Shown here: in pieces, positions 8,625-18,387 of the stretch
Layout of the letters: every line of letters begins with the position of its first letter
How positions within the stretch are numbered: position 1 is the first letter of the stretch
Source of the DNA: Campylobacter bilis
GTDB lineage: Bacteria; Campylobacterota; Campylobacteria; Campylobacterales; Campylobacteraceae
Reading direction: 5' to 3'
Length of the DNA stretch: 64,000 bases
NCBI RefSeq assembly: GCF_016806695.1
Contig: NZ_WUED01000005.1
Span: 1 to 64,000, forward strand
The notes under the pieces: generated by a model
Told to the model about the DNA's origin: nothing
What the model saw: the letters and a program-made list of their open reading frames with translations, nothing else
Databases searched by the model: none
Made by a program: the position numbers and the translations under genes

Positions 8625-9360
8625 TTTTATTCATCCTGATTTCAAGTTTTTTTGTAAAAAAGCTAAATATTTTCACGCTTACATAATAAACAAGTCCGGT
8701 AAAAATAATAGGCTTAGGATTGTAAAGCACTGCTTGTAAGCTTTGGCTTTGCATGGTAATATCAATGACACTGATAAATCCTACGACAGATGTTTCTTTA
8801 AATAAAGAGATGAATTCATTAGCTAAGGCTGGGAGGATGTTTTTTGTAGCTTGGGGTAGGATGATTTCTTTCATTGAGGTTTTATAATCAAGCCCCATAG
8901 CACGTGCAGCTTCCATTTGTCCTTTATCTACGCTATTAATCCCGCTTCTTACGATTTCTGCTATATAGGCTGAACTGTTAAGCCCTAGGGCAAGAATGGC
9001 TGCGTAAAGATTGTCTATGAAAGTAAAAATTACAAAGGCAAAAATCATTAATTGTAAAATCACAGGAGTACCGCGTATGATATCTATGTACTCATCGATG
9101 ATAAAATTAAGTGCTTTGATTTTACAAAAATGTAAAATAGCTAGAGTAAAGCCAATAATCACCCCAATAATCACAGCACAAGCAGTTAATAAAAGTGTGA
9201 TGAAATAGCTTTTTAGATAAGCTTGTGCGTTTTGTGTGTATGCATAGCTTATGTTTCCGCTAGGATCTTTGATTTGAAGTATTTCTATAGGAAAGGAAAA
9301 ATACCCCCATAAAATAATAATCACAAAAAAAACAAAAATTCTTATATTGTTTTGACTCAA
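8617..9360 (-). CDS. Polar amino acid ABC transporter permease
   Basis: A 247-residue HisM/GlnP-type permease. It has an N-terminal helix ([15 protein letters not shown]), a periplasmic stretch and about five more helices. The ATPase-docking EAA motif reads [22 protein letters not shown] (residues about 155-180). The conserved [10 protein letters not shown] segment is typical of the PAAT family. It is the first gene of a two-gene operon with the ATPase. It corresponds to Cj0901. Confidence 0.88.
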   Translation of the reverse strand: MSQNNIRIFVFFVIIILWGYFSFPIEILQIKDPSGNISYAYTQNAQAYLKSYFITLLLTACAVIIGVIIGFTLAILHFCKIKALNFIIDEYIDIIRGTPVILQLMIFAFVIFTFIDNLYAAILALGLNSSAYIAEIVRSGINSVDKGQMEAARAMGLDYKTSMKEIILPQATKNILPALANEFISLFKETSVVGFISVIDITMQSQSLQAVLYNPKPIIFTGLVYYVSVKIFSFFTKKLEIRMNKND

Positions 9361-9480
9361 TTTTAAACCTTTATTGCGTAGAATTCATTTAAAAAATTTG
9401 AATTTTATTAAAATATCTTTGATTTTTCTTTAAAGATTTATAAAAATATGTTAGAATTTCATGAAAATAAGGTTGTATTT

Positions 9481-9624
9481 ATGGAAATTTTAGATTTTAT
9501 TATAACTACTATTTTTATACTTTTAATGATTTTTTTAGTAATAGGTTTTAATCGTCAAATGATACAAAGAAACAAAGAAAAAGAAAAAAGATTTAAAAAT
9601 AAAACCAGGAGGCAAAATGAGTAA
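9481..9624 (+). CDS. Small single-helix membrane protein
   Basis: A 47-residue ORF starting ATG at 9481 with AAGG upstream. Residues 4-22 (LDFIITTIFILLMIFLVIG) are one transmembrane helix. The rest is a highly basic, charged tail (RNKEKEKRFKNKTRRQNE). Its stop overlaps the start of the DJ-1 gene by 8 bases, and the ribosome binding site of that gene lies inside it, so the two are coupled. C. jejuni has a small gene at the same place (Cj0900c). A TAGAAT box preceded by TG lies near 9452. The function is unknown. Confidence 0.6.
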   Translation: MEILDFIITTIFILLMIFLVIGFNRQMIQRNKEKEKRFKNKTRRQNE

Positions 9625-10189
9625 AAAAGTATTAATTCCTTTAGCACAAGGCTTTGAAGAAGCTGAATTTATAGGTATTGCTGATGTTTTAAAGAGGGCT
9701 GAGAAATCGGGCGGGGATTTAGAAGTAATCATAGCTTCATTAAATGATGATTTATTAGTTGTGGGTGCTAATGGCATTAGTATTAAAGCGGATTGTTTTT
9801 TAAAAAATGTAGATGTAAAAACACTTGATGCTATTGCTTTAGCGGGTGGTTTTAATGGTATGATGAATCTTAAAAATTCTAATGAGATTTTAAATATCAT
9901 TAAAGAGCTTCATAATGAAAATAAAATCATTGCTGCAATTTGTGCTTCTGCTATAGTTTTAGATGCAGCAGGTGTTTTAGAAGGTGAGTTTGCATGCTAT
10001 CCAGGGTGTGAAATAGGACTTAATGCAAAGCGTGTTAATGAAGCTGTGGTGGTTAATAAAAATATCATCACTTCTGCAGGGCCTGCTACAGCAATACTTT
10101 TTGGTTTGGAATTGGCTAAAAAATTATGCGGTGAGATGATTTATAAAGACTTATATAATAAAATGCTAGTTTCTTTGGCAAAATCCTAA
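9617..10189 (+). CDS. DJ-1/PfpI family protein (ThiJ-like)
   Basis: A 190-residue DJ-1/ThiJ/PfpI superfamily protein. The nucleophile elbow is AAICASAIVLDAAG, with Cys at about residue 107, and the acidic residue that tunes it is in FEEAEFIGIAD (about 13-23). Family members act as oxidative stress or glyoxal-handling proteins. Despite the old name there is no direct role in thiamine synthesis, so I give no symbol. The start is set by AGGAGG 6 bases upstream. The stop lies inside a strong inverted repeat that ends transcription. It corresponds to Cj0899c. Confidence 0.85.
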   Translation: MSKKVLIPLAQGFEEAEFIGIADVLKRAEKSGGDLEVIIASLNDDLLVVGANGISIKADCFLKNVDVKTLDAIALAGGFNGMMNLKNSNEILNIIKELHNENKIIAAICASAIVLDAAGVLEGEFACYPGCEIGLNAKRVNEAVVVNKNIITSAGPATAILFGLELAKKLCGEMIYKDLYNKMLVSLAKS

Positions 10190-10213
10190 TAGTAGCAAAG
10201 CTACATTAGGATT
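10182..10213. terminator. Bidirectional hairpin terminator
   Basis: AATCCTAAT and ATTAGGATT flank a GTAGC/GCTAC inner stem with an AAA loop. The repeat overlaps the stop codons of both convergent genes (DJ-1 and HIT), so one hairpin serves both strands. Confidence 0.75.
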
Positions 10214-10577
10214 AAAATAAGGCTTGTGGGTTTTCTTTATGCGTTTGATCTTTAGGCAGTTCAAAGCCTCCTAGCATATGAAAATGCAAATGGAAGACTT
10301 CTTGACCACTGTTTTTACCGCAATTTGTTATCAAACGATATCCGCTTTTGTCTACTCCTAAAAGAATGGCTAGTTCTTGTATGAAGCTTGTCATTTTTGC
10401 CATAAGTTCGGGATCGAATTCTTGAAAATCTTTAAAATGTTTTTTAGGGATGATGAGTATGTGTATAGGGGCCTTAGGTGCGATATCATGAAATGCTAAA
10501 AAATCATTATTTTCAAGCACTTTGTTGCATGCGATTTTGCCTTCGACTATGAGTTCAAAAACGGTTTTTTCTTGCAT
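10212..10577 (-). CDS. HIT family nucleotide-binding hydrolase (HinT-like)
   Basis: A 121-residue histidine triad protein with the catalytic motif VFHLHFHMLGG near residue 97, and HILIIPKKHF upstream as in HinT. HinT-type enzymes hydrolyse AMP-lysine and other purine nucleoside phosphoramidates. The length is normal for the family. It is divergent from pheS, and the two share a palindromic -10 region at 10605-10618. It corresponds to Cj0898. The physiological substrate cannot be told from sequence. Confidence 0.88.
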   Translation of the reverse strand: MQEKTVFELIVEGKIACNKVLENNDFLAFHDIAPKAPIHILIIPKKHFKDFQEFDPELMAKMTSFIQELAILLGVDKSGYRLITNCGKNSGQEVFHLHFHMLGGFELPKDQTHKENPQALF

Positions 10578-10604
10578 TATTTATCCTTCTTTGGTGTTAT
10601 TTTT

Positions 10605-10618
10605 GATATAATTATATC
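10605..10618. promoter_or_regulatory. Palindromic divergent -10 region (HIT gene / pheS)
   Basis: GATATAATTATATC is a perfect palindrome and gives a TATAAT on each strand. The + copy (10607-10612) has a TGA in front, making an extended -10 for pheS. The - copy (10616-10611) could serve the HIT gene. Confidence 0.5.
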
Positions 10619-10698
10619 TTTAAACTTTGGTTTTTATGCTGAATTTAAAATAGTTTTTAATAGAATTAAAATTTAAAATATTTTATTAAGGTAGAAAA

Positions 10699-11691
10699 TT
10701 GCAAAATTTTATTGAACAAATCCAAAAATGTAATAATTTAAATGATTTAGAAGCTTTAAGAATTTCTTTTCTTGGAAAAAAGGGTGTTTTAACTGAAAGC
10801 TTTGCAAAGCTTAAAGACTTAGAAGGTGAAGCTAAAAAAGCCTTTGCTGCTGATTTAAATGCACAAAAAGAAGCCTTTAATCAGGCTTATTTATTAAAAT
10901 TTAAAAGTTTAGAAAATCTTGCTTTAGAAGAGAAAATGAAGCAAAATGCGCAAAATTTTAATTATTTTGATGAGAGCATTACAAGCGGGTCCTTACATCC
11001 TGTAATGAGTACTACGGATAAGATTATAGAATATTTTGTGGGTTTGAATTTCAGCGTAGAAAAAGGTCCTTTAATAGAAGATGATTTTCATAATTTTGAA
11101 GCCTTAAATTTGCCTAAAACTCATCCTGCAAGGGATATGCAAGATACTTTTTATTTTGATGATAAAAGACTTTTAAGAACTCAAACTTCTCCTGTGCAAA
11201 TTCGCACCATGCTAGCACAAAAACCTCCTATTAGAATGATAGCACCTGGTGCTGTATTTAGAAGAGATTTTGATATCACTCATACTCCTATGTTTCATCA
11301 AGTAGAAGCCCTTGTGGTAGAAGAAGGGCAAAAAATCAGTTTTGCTAATTTAAAAAGCGTTTTAGAGGATTTTTTACATTATATGTTTAATGATGTAAAA
11401 ATTCGCTTTCGTCCTAGTTTTTTCCCTTTTACGGAGCCTTCTGCTGAAGTTGATATTTCTTGTATTTTTTGTAAAGGCAAAGGATGTAGGGTTTGTAAAC
11501 ATACGGGCTGGCTTGAAGTTTTAGGATGTGGTATAGTTGATCCTAATGTATATCATTTTGTAGGATATGAAAATGTGAGTGGCTATGCCTTTGGACTTGG
11601 GGTGGAGCGCTTTACTATGCTGTTGCATCAAATTCCTGATTTGAGGTCTTTGTTTGAAGGAGATTTAAGATTATTGGAGCAATTTAGATGA
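10699..11691 (+). CDS. pheS: Phenylalanyl-tRNA synthetase alpha subunit
   Basis: A 330-residue catalytic subunit of PheRS. The N-terminal coiled coil (residues 1-85) contacts tRNA. The class II core follows, with motif 2 ([25 protein letters not shown]) and motif 3 ([18 protein letters not shown]). A CxxC pair around residues 258-270 ([12 protein letters not shown]) is as seen in other bacterial PheS. The start is TTG, preceded by AAGG. The last bases overlap the pheT start (ATGA), which keeps subunit ratios equal. Confidence 0.95.
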   Translation: MQNFIEQIQKCNNLNDLEALRISFLGKKGVLTESFAKLKDLEGEAKKAFAADLNAQKEAFNQAYLLKFKSLENLALEEKMKQNAQNFNYFDESITSGSLHPVMSTTDKIIEYFVGLNFSVEKGPLIEDDFHNFEALNLPKTHPARDMQDTFYFDDKRLLRTQTSPVQIRTMLAQKPPIRMIAPGAVFRRDFDITHTPMFHQVEALVVEEGQKISFANLKSVLEDFLHYMFNDVKIRFRPSFFPFTEPSAEVDISCIFCKGKGCRVCKHTGWLEVLGCGIVDPNVYHFVGYENVSGYAFGLGVERFTMLLHQIPDLRSLFEGDLRLLEQFR

Positions 11692-14009
11692 TAATTACTA
11701 AAAGTTGGTTAAATGATTGGCTAGAGCTTGAAGATATAAGCTTAGATAAAATAGCAAAAACTCTTAATTGTATAGGCATAGAAGTTAATAAAATTAATGT
11801 TTTAAAAGTACCTGATAAGATTGTAGTAGGCTATGTAAAAGAAAAAATCAAACATGCTAATTCTGATAAATTAAATATTTGTCAAGTGAGTATAGGCGAT
11901 GAGACTTTGCAAATAGTTTGTGGGGCTGATAATGTTGATGCAGGGCAATTTGTAGCTGTTGCAACTAAAGGTGCCATTATGCCAAATAATATGCAAATTC
12001 AAGAAGTACAATTGCGAGGGGTTGATTCTTGTGGTATGTTGTGTTCTAGTACAGAGCTTGGTTTTAATAAAATCAATAATGGCATTATGCTTTTAGATGA
12101 AAGCATAGGGGAATTAGAACTTGGCAGGGCTTTAAATACCTATGAAATTTTCAATGATGGACTCATAGAAGTAGAGCTTACTCCTAATAGAGGAGATTGC
12201 TTAAGCATTTATGGAGTTGCACGCGATTTAGCTACGGCTTTAAATTTAAATTTAAAAGAACCTAAAGTTTTTAAAGAAAACGAAAATGTTTTGGGCATAG
12301 GCAGGATTTTGCGTTTAGCAGCTGAGAAAGAACTCAACGGGCTTTATAATTACCGTGCTATAGAACTGAAAAATTCTATAAAAACTAATTTATTGCTTAG
12401 TTTAAGACTCTCTCAAATTGAAAATTTAAGCAATAATCCTATAGAAAATTTATTAAATTATGCAACGCATTCAACTGGGGTACTTTTTAATGCTTATGAT
12501 TTGAGTTCTTTTTCAAATGAAGGTGAAGAATTTACCATAGTTTTAAACAAACAAGAGCATGGCGAAACAAAAGTTTCTTGCAAGGATAGACTTTTAAGTT
12601 TTAGCGGGATTTTTCAAAATGATGAAAGCAAGTGTAAGAAAGATTCTAAAATAATTATCATCGAGGCTAATTATACTGATCCTTTAGTCATAGCAAATGC
12701 TAAAAATTATCATCAAAACCAGGATGAAAAAACACTTTATAGAAGCTTTAGAGGAAGCGAACCTAAACTAAGTTTGGGGATGGATTTTTTACTTGGTATT
12801 CTTGAAAATATTTCTAGTATTATTATTTATAGTTCTTCTCAACAAATTGTGATAAATAAACAATCGCCAATCATACCTGTAAGCATTGAAGGCATTGGTA
12901 AAATGATAGGGCAAAGCGTTGATAAAGATGAGATTTTAAAAATATTGAAAAAATTAGGCTTTGAGTTGATACTTTCAGGAGAAGGGCTTGTCAATGTTAA
13001 AGCGCCTTTACATCGTCCTGATATAAAGAATTTATCCGATATATGCGAAGAGGTTGTAAGAATCATAGGTATTGATAATATAGCCTCTAGAGGCCTTAAA
13101 TTCATGGAGAAAAATCGTTTTAATACTACTTATAAAAATTATGCTGAATTTTTGAATTTAAGAAAAAAAGCAGTAGCAAATGGATATTTTGAAAGTTTGC
13201 ATTATATTTTAGATAATGAAGAAGAACTTAGTAATTTAGGATTTGATTTAATTGATCTAAAGCTTATTAATCCTATCACGACAGAACTTAATACTTTAAG
13301 AACCACTCTTTTAAATCATTTGTTAAATGCAGCAAGTTTAAATGCAAAAAATTCCAAAAAAATTATCAAGCTTTTTGAACTTGGCATTGTTTTTAATAAA
13401 AATAATCAAGAGGCTAATCATATTGCATTTATTCACTCAGGATTTAAAGAAGAAGCTAAAATTTCTAATAAAGCAAAACCTCAATTAGTGCAATTTTATG
13501 ATTTTCTTTTAGATGTTAAAAATATTATAGGTGATTTTACCTTACAAGCATCAGAGCATGATATTTTAAGTCCTTATGAGCAAGCAGATGTTTATTTATC
13601 AGGGGTTAGGGTAGGTTTTATAGGGCGTTTACATTTAAGAATAGAAAATGAAAGAGATTTATTAAAAACTTATGTTTGTGAGCTTGATTTAGATTTGATA
13701 CGACAAGATTGCAAAATAGCTAAGCCTTATTCTAAATTCCCAGCTATAACTAGGGATCTTAGCGTTTTAATACCAAAAAGTTTTGATTATAATGAGATTA
13801 AAAATTGTATTAAAAACTTGAATTTAGAAATACTTGAAAAATTTCGTTTAGTTGATATTTATGATCATGAAGATTTTAAAGATTCTTATAGTATTACTAT
13901 AAATTTTACTTTTAGAGATCTTGATAAAACTCTTCAAGATAGTGAAGTTATAGCATGTATGGATAAAATTTTGCAAAGTATTAAAGATTTAGGTCTTGAT
14001 TTAAGATGA
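11688..14009 (+). CDS. pheT: Phenylalanyl-tRNA synthetase beta subunit
   Basis: A 773-residue PheRS beta subunit. It has an N-terminal OB-fold tRNA-binding domain (about 40-150, [19 protein letters not shown] and [15 protein letters not shown]). B3/B4 and B5 domains follow (B5 motif [19 protein letters not shown]). The C-terminal anticodon-binding FDX domain begins at [16 protein letters not shown]. The B3/B4 region, which carries editing in other bacteria, looks divergent between about 210 and 330. It overlaps pheS and aroA by 4 bases each. Confidence 0.94.
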   Translation: MIITKSWLNDWLELEDISLDKIAKTLNCIGIEVNKINVLKVPDKIVVGYVKEKIKHANSDKLNICQVSIGDETLQIVCGADNVDAGQFVAVATKGAIMPNNMQIQEVQLRGVDSCGMLCSSTELGFNKINNGIMLLDESIGELELGRALNTYEIFNDGLIEVELTPNRGDCLSIYGVARDLATALNLNLKEPKVFKENENVLGIGRILRLAAEKELNGLYNYRAIELKNSIKTNLLLSLRLSQIENLSNNPIENLLNYATHSTGVLFNAYDLSSFSNEGEEFTIVLNKQEHGETKVSCKDRLLSFSGIFQNDESKCKKDSKIIIIEANYTDPLVIANAKNYHQNQDEKTLYRSFRGSEPKLSLGMDFLLGILENISSIIIYSSSQQIVINKQSPIIPVSIEGIGKMIGQSVDKDEILKILKKLGFELILSGEGLVNVKAPLHRPDIKNLSDICEEVVRIIGIDNIASRGLKFMEKNRFNTTYKNYAEFLNLRKKAVANGYFESLHYILDNEEELSNLGFDLIDLKLINPITTELNTLRTTLLNHLLNAASLNAKNSKKIIKLFELGIVFNKNNQEANHIAFIHSGFKEEAKISNKAKPQLVQFYDFLLDVKNIIGDFTLQASEHDILSPYEQADVYLSGVRVGFIGRLHLRIENERDLLKTYVCELDLDLIRQDCKIAKPYSKFPAITRDLSVLIPKSFDYNEIKNCIKNLNLEILEKFRLVDIYDHEDFKDSYSITINFTFRDLDKTLQDSEVIACMDKILQSIKDLGLDLR

Positions 14010-15289
14010 AAATTCATAAATTAAATAAACCTATAAATACTGAACTTCAAAATATAGCAGCCGATAAGAGTATATCGCATCGTTTTGCTATTTTTTCACT
14101 TTTAACTCAAGAAAAAAATAGGGCACAAAATTATCTTTTAGCACAAGATACTTTAAATACTCTTGAAATCGTTAAAAATCTTGGTGCTAAGGTAGAATGC
14201 AAAGGAACTTGTGTGGATATCACGCCTGCACATGAAATTTTATCGCCTAATGGCATCTTAGATTGTGGCAATTCAGGAACTGCGATGCGTTTGATGATGG
14301 GATTTTTAGCTGGGATTTCGGGTTTTTTTGTCTTAAGTGGAGATAAATATCTTAATCAACGTCCTATGGGAAGGATAAGCAAGCCACTTAATAATATAGG
14401 AGCTAAAATTTATGGACGCAATGAGGCTAATTTAGCTCCAATTTGCATAGAGGGTCAAAAACTAAAATCTTTTCATTATCAAAGCAAGATTGCTTCAGCA
14501 CAGATTAAAACTGCTATGATTTTATCTGCTTTTAAAGCAGATGATGTATGTACTTTTAGCGAACCTTCTCTTAGTAGAAATCATAGTGAAAATATGCTAA
14601 AGGCTATGAAAGCACCTATAAAAATTAGCAATGAAGGATTAAATCTTGAAATAAGTCCTTTAAAAGAACCCCTAAAAGCTCAAAATATCATCATACCTAA
14701 TGATCCTTCATCAGCTTTTTATCTCATTTTAGCGGCTATTATTTTACCTAATTCAAAGATTGTTATAAAAAATATCTTACTCAATCCTACGCGTATAGAG
14801 GCTTACAAAATTTTGCAAAAAATGGGTGCTAATTTAAGCATGAAAATCACTCAAAATGACTTTGAAACCATAGGAGAAATTCAAGCACAATCTAGCATTC
14901 TTCATTCTATAGAAGTAGAACAAAATATAGCTTGGCTTGTGGATGAAGCACCTGCTTTGGCTATAGCTTTTGCTTTAGCTAAAGGCAAATCTAGACTTAA
15001 AAATGCTAAAGAACTTCGCGTTAAAGAAAGTGATAGAATTGCTGTAATGGTTGAAAATTTAAGACTTTGTGGGATTAAGGCACAAGAGTTTGAAGATGGT
15101 TTTGAAATCATAGGTGGAAAAGTTGCGTCAGCAAAAATTAAAAGCTATGGTGATCACCGTATTGCTATGAGTTTTGCGATTTTGGGTTTATTTTGTGGAA
15201 TGGAGATTGATGATAGTGAGTGTATTAAGACTTCTTTTCCTAATTTTATGGAAATTCTTATAAATTTAGGAGTTAAAATTGATTATTGA
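14006..15289 (+). CDS. aroA: EPSP synthase (3-phosphoshikimate 1-carboxyvinyltransferase)
   Basis: Sixth step of the shikimate pathway, joining shikimate-3-phosphate and PEP. The 427 residues show the expected motifs: DKSISHRFAIFSLL near the N-terminus, the PEP loop LDCGNSGTAMRLMMG (about 88-102), RPMGRISKPL, and the C-terminal LRVKESDRIAVM and YGDHRIAMSFAILG. Ala rather than Gly at the position after NSGT is seen here; this residue varies between enzyme classes. The gene overlaps pheT by 4 bases and ispH by 11, in a tightly packed operon. Confidence 0.94.
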   Translation: MKIHKLNKPINTELQNIAADKSISHRFAIFSLLTQEKNRAQNYLLAQDTLNTLEIVKNLGAKVECKGTCVDITPAHEILSPNGILDCGNSGTAMRLMMGFLAGISGFFVLSGDKYLNQRPMGRISKPLNNIGAKIYGRNEANLAPICIEGQKLKSFHYQSKIASAQIKTAMILSAFKADDVCTFSEPSLSRNHSENMLKAMKAPIKISNEGLNLEISPLKEPLKAQNIIIPNDPSSAFYLILAAIILPNSKIVIKNILLNPTRIEAYKILQKMGANLSMKITQNDFETIGEIQAQSSILHSIEVEQNIAWLVDEAPALAIAFALAKGKSRLKNAKELRVKESDRIAVMVENLRLCGIKAQEFEDGFEIIGGKVASAKIKSYGDHRIAMSFAILGLFCGMEIDDSECIKTSFPNFMEILINLGVKIDY

Positions 15290-16115
15290 ATTGGCTAAAA
15301 ATTATGGTTTTTGTTTTGGGGTAAAAAGAGCTATTAAAAAAGCTGAGCAGATTAAAGATGCTGCAACCATAGGTCCACTCATTCATAATAATGAAGAAAT
15401 TTCTCGTTTACAAAAACATTTTAATGTTAAAACTTTAGAAAATATTCAAGATTTAAGTAACGAAAAAAAGGCTATTATAAGAACTCATGGTATTACTAAA
15501 CAAGATTTAGAAGAATTGAAAAAAAAAGATATAGAAATTTTTGATGCTACTTGCCCTTTTGTCACAAAACCACAGCAAATTTGCGAGCAAATGAGTAAAG
15601 AAGGCTATGATCTTGTGATTTTTGGCGATGAAAATCATCCTGAAGTTAAGGGTGTTAAAAGCTATGTAAATACTAAAGCTTATGTAGTTTTAGATAAAAA
15701 AGATCTTCAAAATATTAAACTTCCTTCTAAAATAGCCATAGTAAGCCAAACCACTAAAAAACCTGAACATTTTATGGAAATAGTTAATTTTTTGATACTT
15801 AAAGTTAAAGAAGTGAGAGTTTTTAATACTATTTGCGATGCGACTTTTAAAAATCAAGATGCTATAAAAGAGCTTTCTTCTAAAAGCGATATTATGGTTG
15901 TTGTAGGGGGTAAGAACTCAGCTAATACAAAGCAACTTTTTTTAATTGCAAAAAATAATTGTAAGGACAGTTACTTAATAGAAACAGAAAAAGAATTGCA
16001 AAAAGAATGGTTTTTAAATAAAAAGCATTGTGGTATAAGTGCGGGTGCTAGCACTCCTGATTGGATCATTGAAAGGGTTATAAATACAATTAAGGGTTTT
16101 AAAATAGTATCATAA
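15279..16115 (+). CDS. ispH: 4-hydroxy-3-methylbut-2-enyl diphosphate reductase
   Basis: Last step of the non-mevalonate isoprenoid pathway, an Fe4S4 enzyme. The three cluster cysteines are visible in YGFCFGVKRA (Cys12), DATCPFV (about Cys96) and NTICDAT (about Cys188). The substrate-binding His residues IRTHGI and ENHPEVKG are also present. The 278 residues fit the compact form of IspH. The start (TTG, M-I-I-E-L) lies within the end of aroA, so expression is coupled. It corresponds to Cj0894c. Confidence 0.93.
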   Translation: MIIELAKNYGFCFGVKRAIKKAEQIKDAATIGPLIHNNEEISRLQKHFNVKTLENIQDLSNEKKAIIRTHGITKQDLEELKKKDIEIFDATCPFVTKPQQICEQMSKEGYDLVIFGDENHPEVKGVKSYVNTKAYVVLDKKDLQNIKLPSKIAIVSQTTKKPEHFMEIVNFLILKVKEVRVFNTICDATFKNQDAIKELSSKSDIMVVVGGKNSANTKQLFLIAKNNCKDSYLIETEKELQKEWFLNKKHCGISAGASTPDWIIERVINTIKGFKIVS

Positions 16116-16222
16116 ATACTCTTCATATAAAATAAAAAACTAAAAATTTTCAAAAATTAACACTAATTAAAGAAAAATAAGGTAAAATCAATCAATTTCT
16201 AAAATTATTTTAAAGGACCATG

Positions 16223-17893
16223 ATGAGAGAGGTGAACAAAAAAGTTCAAGGCAATGTAGATGATTATCTTGAAGAGGAAGATTTTGGGCAGCTTTTAGAG
16301 GCTTTTGATAAATCAAGAGAGAAATCTACAACAGAAGGCGTGATCGTAGAGATCAAAAATGATGAAGTTTATGTAGATATAGGTAAAAAATCTGAAGGTA
16401 TTTTAGCACTTAATGAAATACAAGATGATAATTCTAAATTATTATTTAAAATAGGCGATAATATAAAAGTTGCCATTATAGGTTCTCGTGGTGGCAGATC
16501 TTTGCTTTCTCATAAAAAAGCTTTAAGAAAAGAAAAAGTGATTGAGTTTATTAAAAATTATGAAGAAAATCAAGAAGATATTTTCAGTGTAAAAGTAGTG
16601 GGTAAAAATAATGGCGGACTCATTGTCGTTGATGATAATGATGTTGAATTTTTTCTACCAAAATCCCAATACGGTTTTAAAGAATCTAATAATATCATAG
16701 GAAAAACATTTAAAGTAAAAATCATTAAAATCGATGAAGAAGAGCAAAGCATTATAGTCTCTCGTAAAAAAATTTTAGATGATGAAAGAAAAAAACGTAA
16801 AGAACTCATTAATAATATAGCACAACAAGAAGATTTGATCGAAGGTATTGTCAAAAAAATCACCACTTATGGTATGTTTGTGGATGTTGGTGGTATTGAT
16901 GGGTTGGTGCATTATAGTGAAATTTCATATAAAGGCCCTGTAAATCCTGGAACGCTTTATAAAGAAGGAGATAAAGTCTCTGTTAAAGTAATAAATTATG
17001 ATAAAGAACGCAAACATTTATCTTTATCTATCAAAGCGGCTTTGCCTGATCCTTGGAGTGAGATTAAAGATACTCTTGATGTGGGTGATACCATTAAGGT
17101 AATAGTATCTAATATAGAGCCTTATGGTGCTTTTGTTGATTTGGGTAATGATATAGAAGGCTTTTTACATATTAGCGAAATTTCTTGGGATAAAAATATC
17201 AAAAATCCTAAAGATTACATTAGTAAAAGCCAAGAAATTGATGTAGAAGTTATAGAAATTGATCCTAATAAAAGACGTTTAAGAGTATCTTTAAGAAATC
17301 TTCTTTCTAAGCCTTTTGATGAATTTATAAAATCTTATAAAATAGGAGATGTTGTTAAAGGTAAAATTACTTCAGTGACTTCTTTTGGTGCTTTTGTAAA
17401 ATTAGACAATATAGAAGGATTGCTGCATAATGAAGATGCTTCTTGGGATAGAAATGATAAGTGTAAGGATAAATTTACTCAAGGTGATGAAGTACAAGTA
17501 AAAATCATCAAAATAGATAAAGAAAATCAAAAAGTATCCTTAAGCACTAAAGAATTAAGTGATTCTCCAGTACAAGAATATGCTAAAACACATAAGATCG
17601 GCGATATTGTAAAAGGTGTTATTCGTGATATTAAAGATTTTGGTATTTTTGTAGAATTGAGTAAAAATGTCGATGCACTGATTCACAAAGAAGACATTAG
17701 TGCTTCTACTCTTGAAAATTTAAAAATTAATGATGATATTGAAGCGGCTATTATTTTTATCGATGAGAAGAAAAACAGAATTCGTCTAAGCGTTAAAAAT
17801 CTTGTCAAAATAAAAGAAAGAGAAGCTTTAAATGAAATCAATAATGATGATAAAGTGACTTTAGGTGATATTATTAAAGATCAATTAGCTTAA
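16223..17893 (+). CDS. rpsA: 30S ribosomal protein S1
   Basis: Binds mRNA on the 30S subunit. The 556 residues hold six S1/OB-fold repeats, recognisable by recurring patterns such as TTYGMFVDVGGIDGLVHYSE, EPYGAFVDLGNDIEGFLHIS, TSFGAFVKLDNIEGLLHNE and KDFGIFVELSKNVDALIH. Two ATGs lie side by side at 16220 and 16223. I take the second because AAAGGA is better spaced from it and because it gives 556 residues as in C. jejuni. It is preceded by a 104-base gap, so it may have its own promoter, and is followed directly by a small membrane protein gene. Confidence 0.93.
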   Translation: MREVNKKVQGNVDDYLEEEDFGQLLEAFDKSREKSTTEGVIVEIKNDEVYVDIGKKSEGILALNEIQDDNSKLLFKIGDNIKVAIIGSRGGRSLLSHKKALRKEKVIEFIKNYEENQEDIFSVKVVGKNNGGLIVVDDNDVEFFLPKSQYGFKESNNIIGKTFKVKIIKIDEEEQSIIVSRKKILDDERKKRKELINNIAQQEDLIEGIVKKITTYGMFVDVGGIDGLVHYSEISYKGPVNPGTLYKEGDKVSVKVINYDKERKHLSLSIKAALPDPWSEIKDTLDVGDTIKVIVSNIEPYGAFVDLGNDIEGFLHISEISWDKNIKNPKDYISKSQEIDVEVIEIDPNKRRLRVSLRNLLSKPFDEFIKSYKIGDVVKGKITSVTSFGAFVKLDNIEGLLHNEDASWDRNDKCKDKFTQGDEVQVKIIKIDKENQKVSLSTKELSDSPVQEYAKTHKIGDIVKGVIRDIKDFGIFVELSKNVDALIHKEDISASTLENLKINDDIEAAIIFIDEKKNRIRLSVKNLVKIKEREALNEINNDDKVTLGDIIKDQLA

Positions 17894-18387
17894 TGAAAAA
17901 ATATATCACCTTAAGTATTTTAAGTATTTTATTGTTTATCTTGCTTGTTATTGTGTTTATTTTGCTTTGGCAATTTAAGGTAAATGCGGATTTTACTCCT
18001 CAATTTGTCAAAGAAATGAATACTCAGCAAAATACTCCCATAAAAAATCAAATTCAAGAGCCTTCTTGGCAAGAGGAATTAGCCCAATGGCCAAAAAAAG
18101 ATTTTACTCCGGCTGCGGAAAAATTTACTTTGTATTTTGATGCTGATATAAGTGAACTTAAAGAAAAAAATAAATATTATCAGCTTATTATCGGAAAATA
18201 TGATATTTATTCTATGTTTTGCTTAAGGCAAACTTTGAATTCTTTTAATGTAAAATATTTTTTATTACAATCAGGAAATAGTCCAGAGATCTTTTTAGAT
18301 ACGAGTAATGAAAAACTTATACAAGATATTATGAAAGAATTAAAAAAATATAAAATAAACACGGAAATAAAGGAAATTTGGTTATGA
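17893..18387 (+). CDS. Single-pass membrane protein with SPOR-like C-terminus
   Basis: A 164-residue protein. Residues 5-28 are one transmembrane helix (LSILSILLFILLVIVFILLWQF). Next comes a linker rich in Pro, Gln and Asn. The C-terminal 75 residues have the beta-alpha-beta pattern of SPOR-like domains (YQLIIGKYDIYSMFCLRQTLNSF). It lies between rpsA (1-base overlap) and serA (ATGA overlap). It corresponds to Cj0892c. The SPOR suggestion rests on pattern only. If right, it would bind denuded peptidoglycan at division sites. Confidence 0.7.
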   Translation: MKKYITLSILSILLFILLVIVFILLWQFKVNADFTPQFVKEMNTQQNTPIKNQIQEPSWQEELAQWPKKDFTPAAEKFTLYFDADISELKEKNKYYQLIIGKYDIYSMFCLRQTLNSFNVKYFLLQSGNSPEIFLDTSNEKLIQDIMKELKKYKINTEIKEIWL

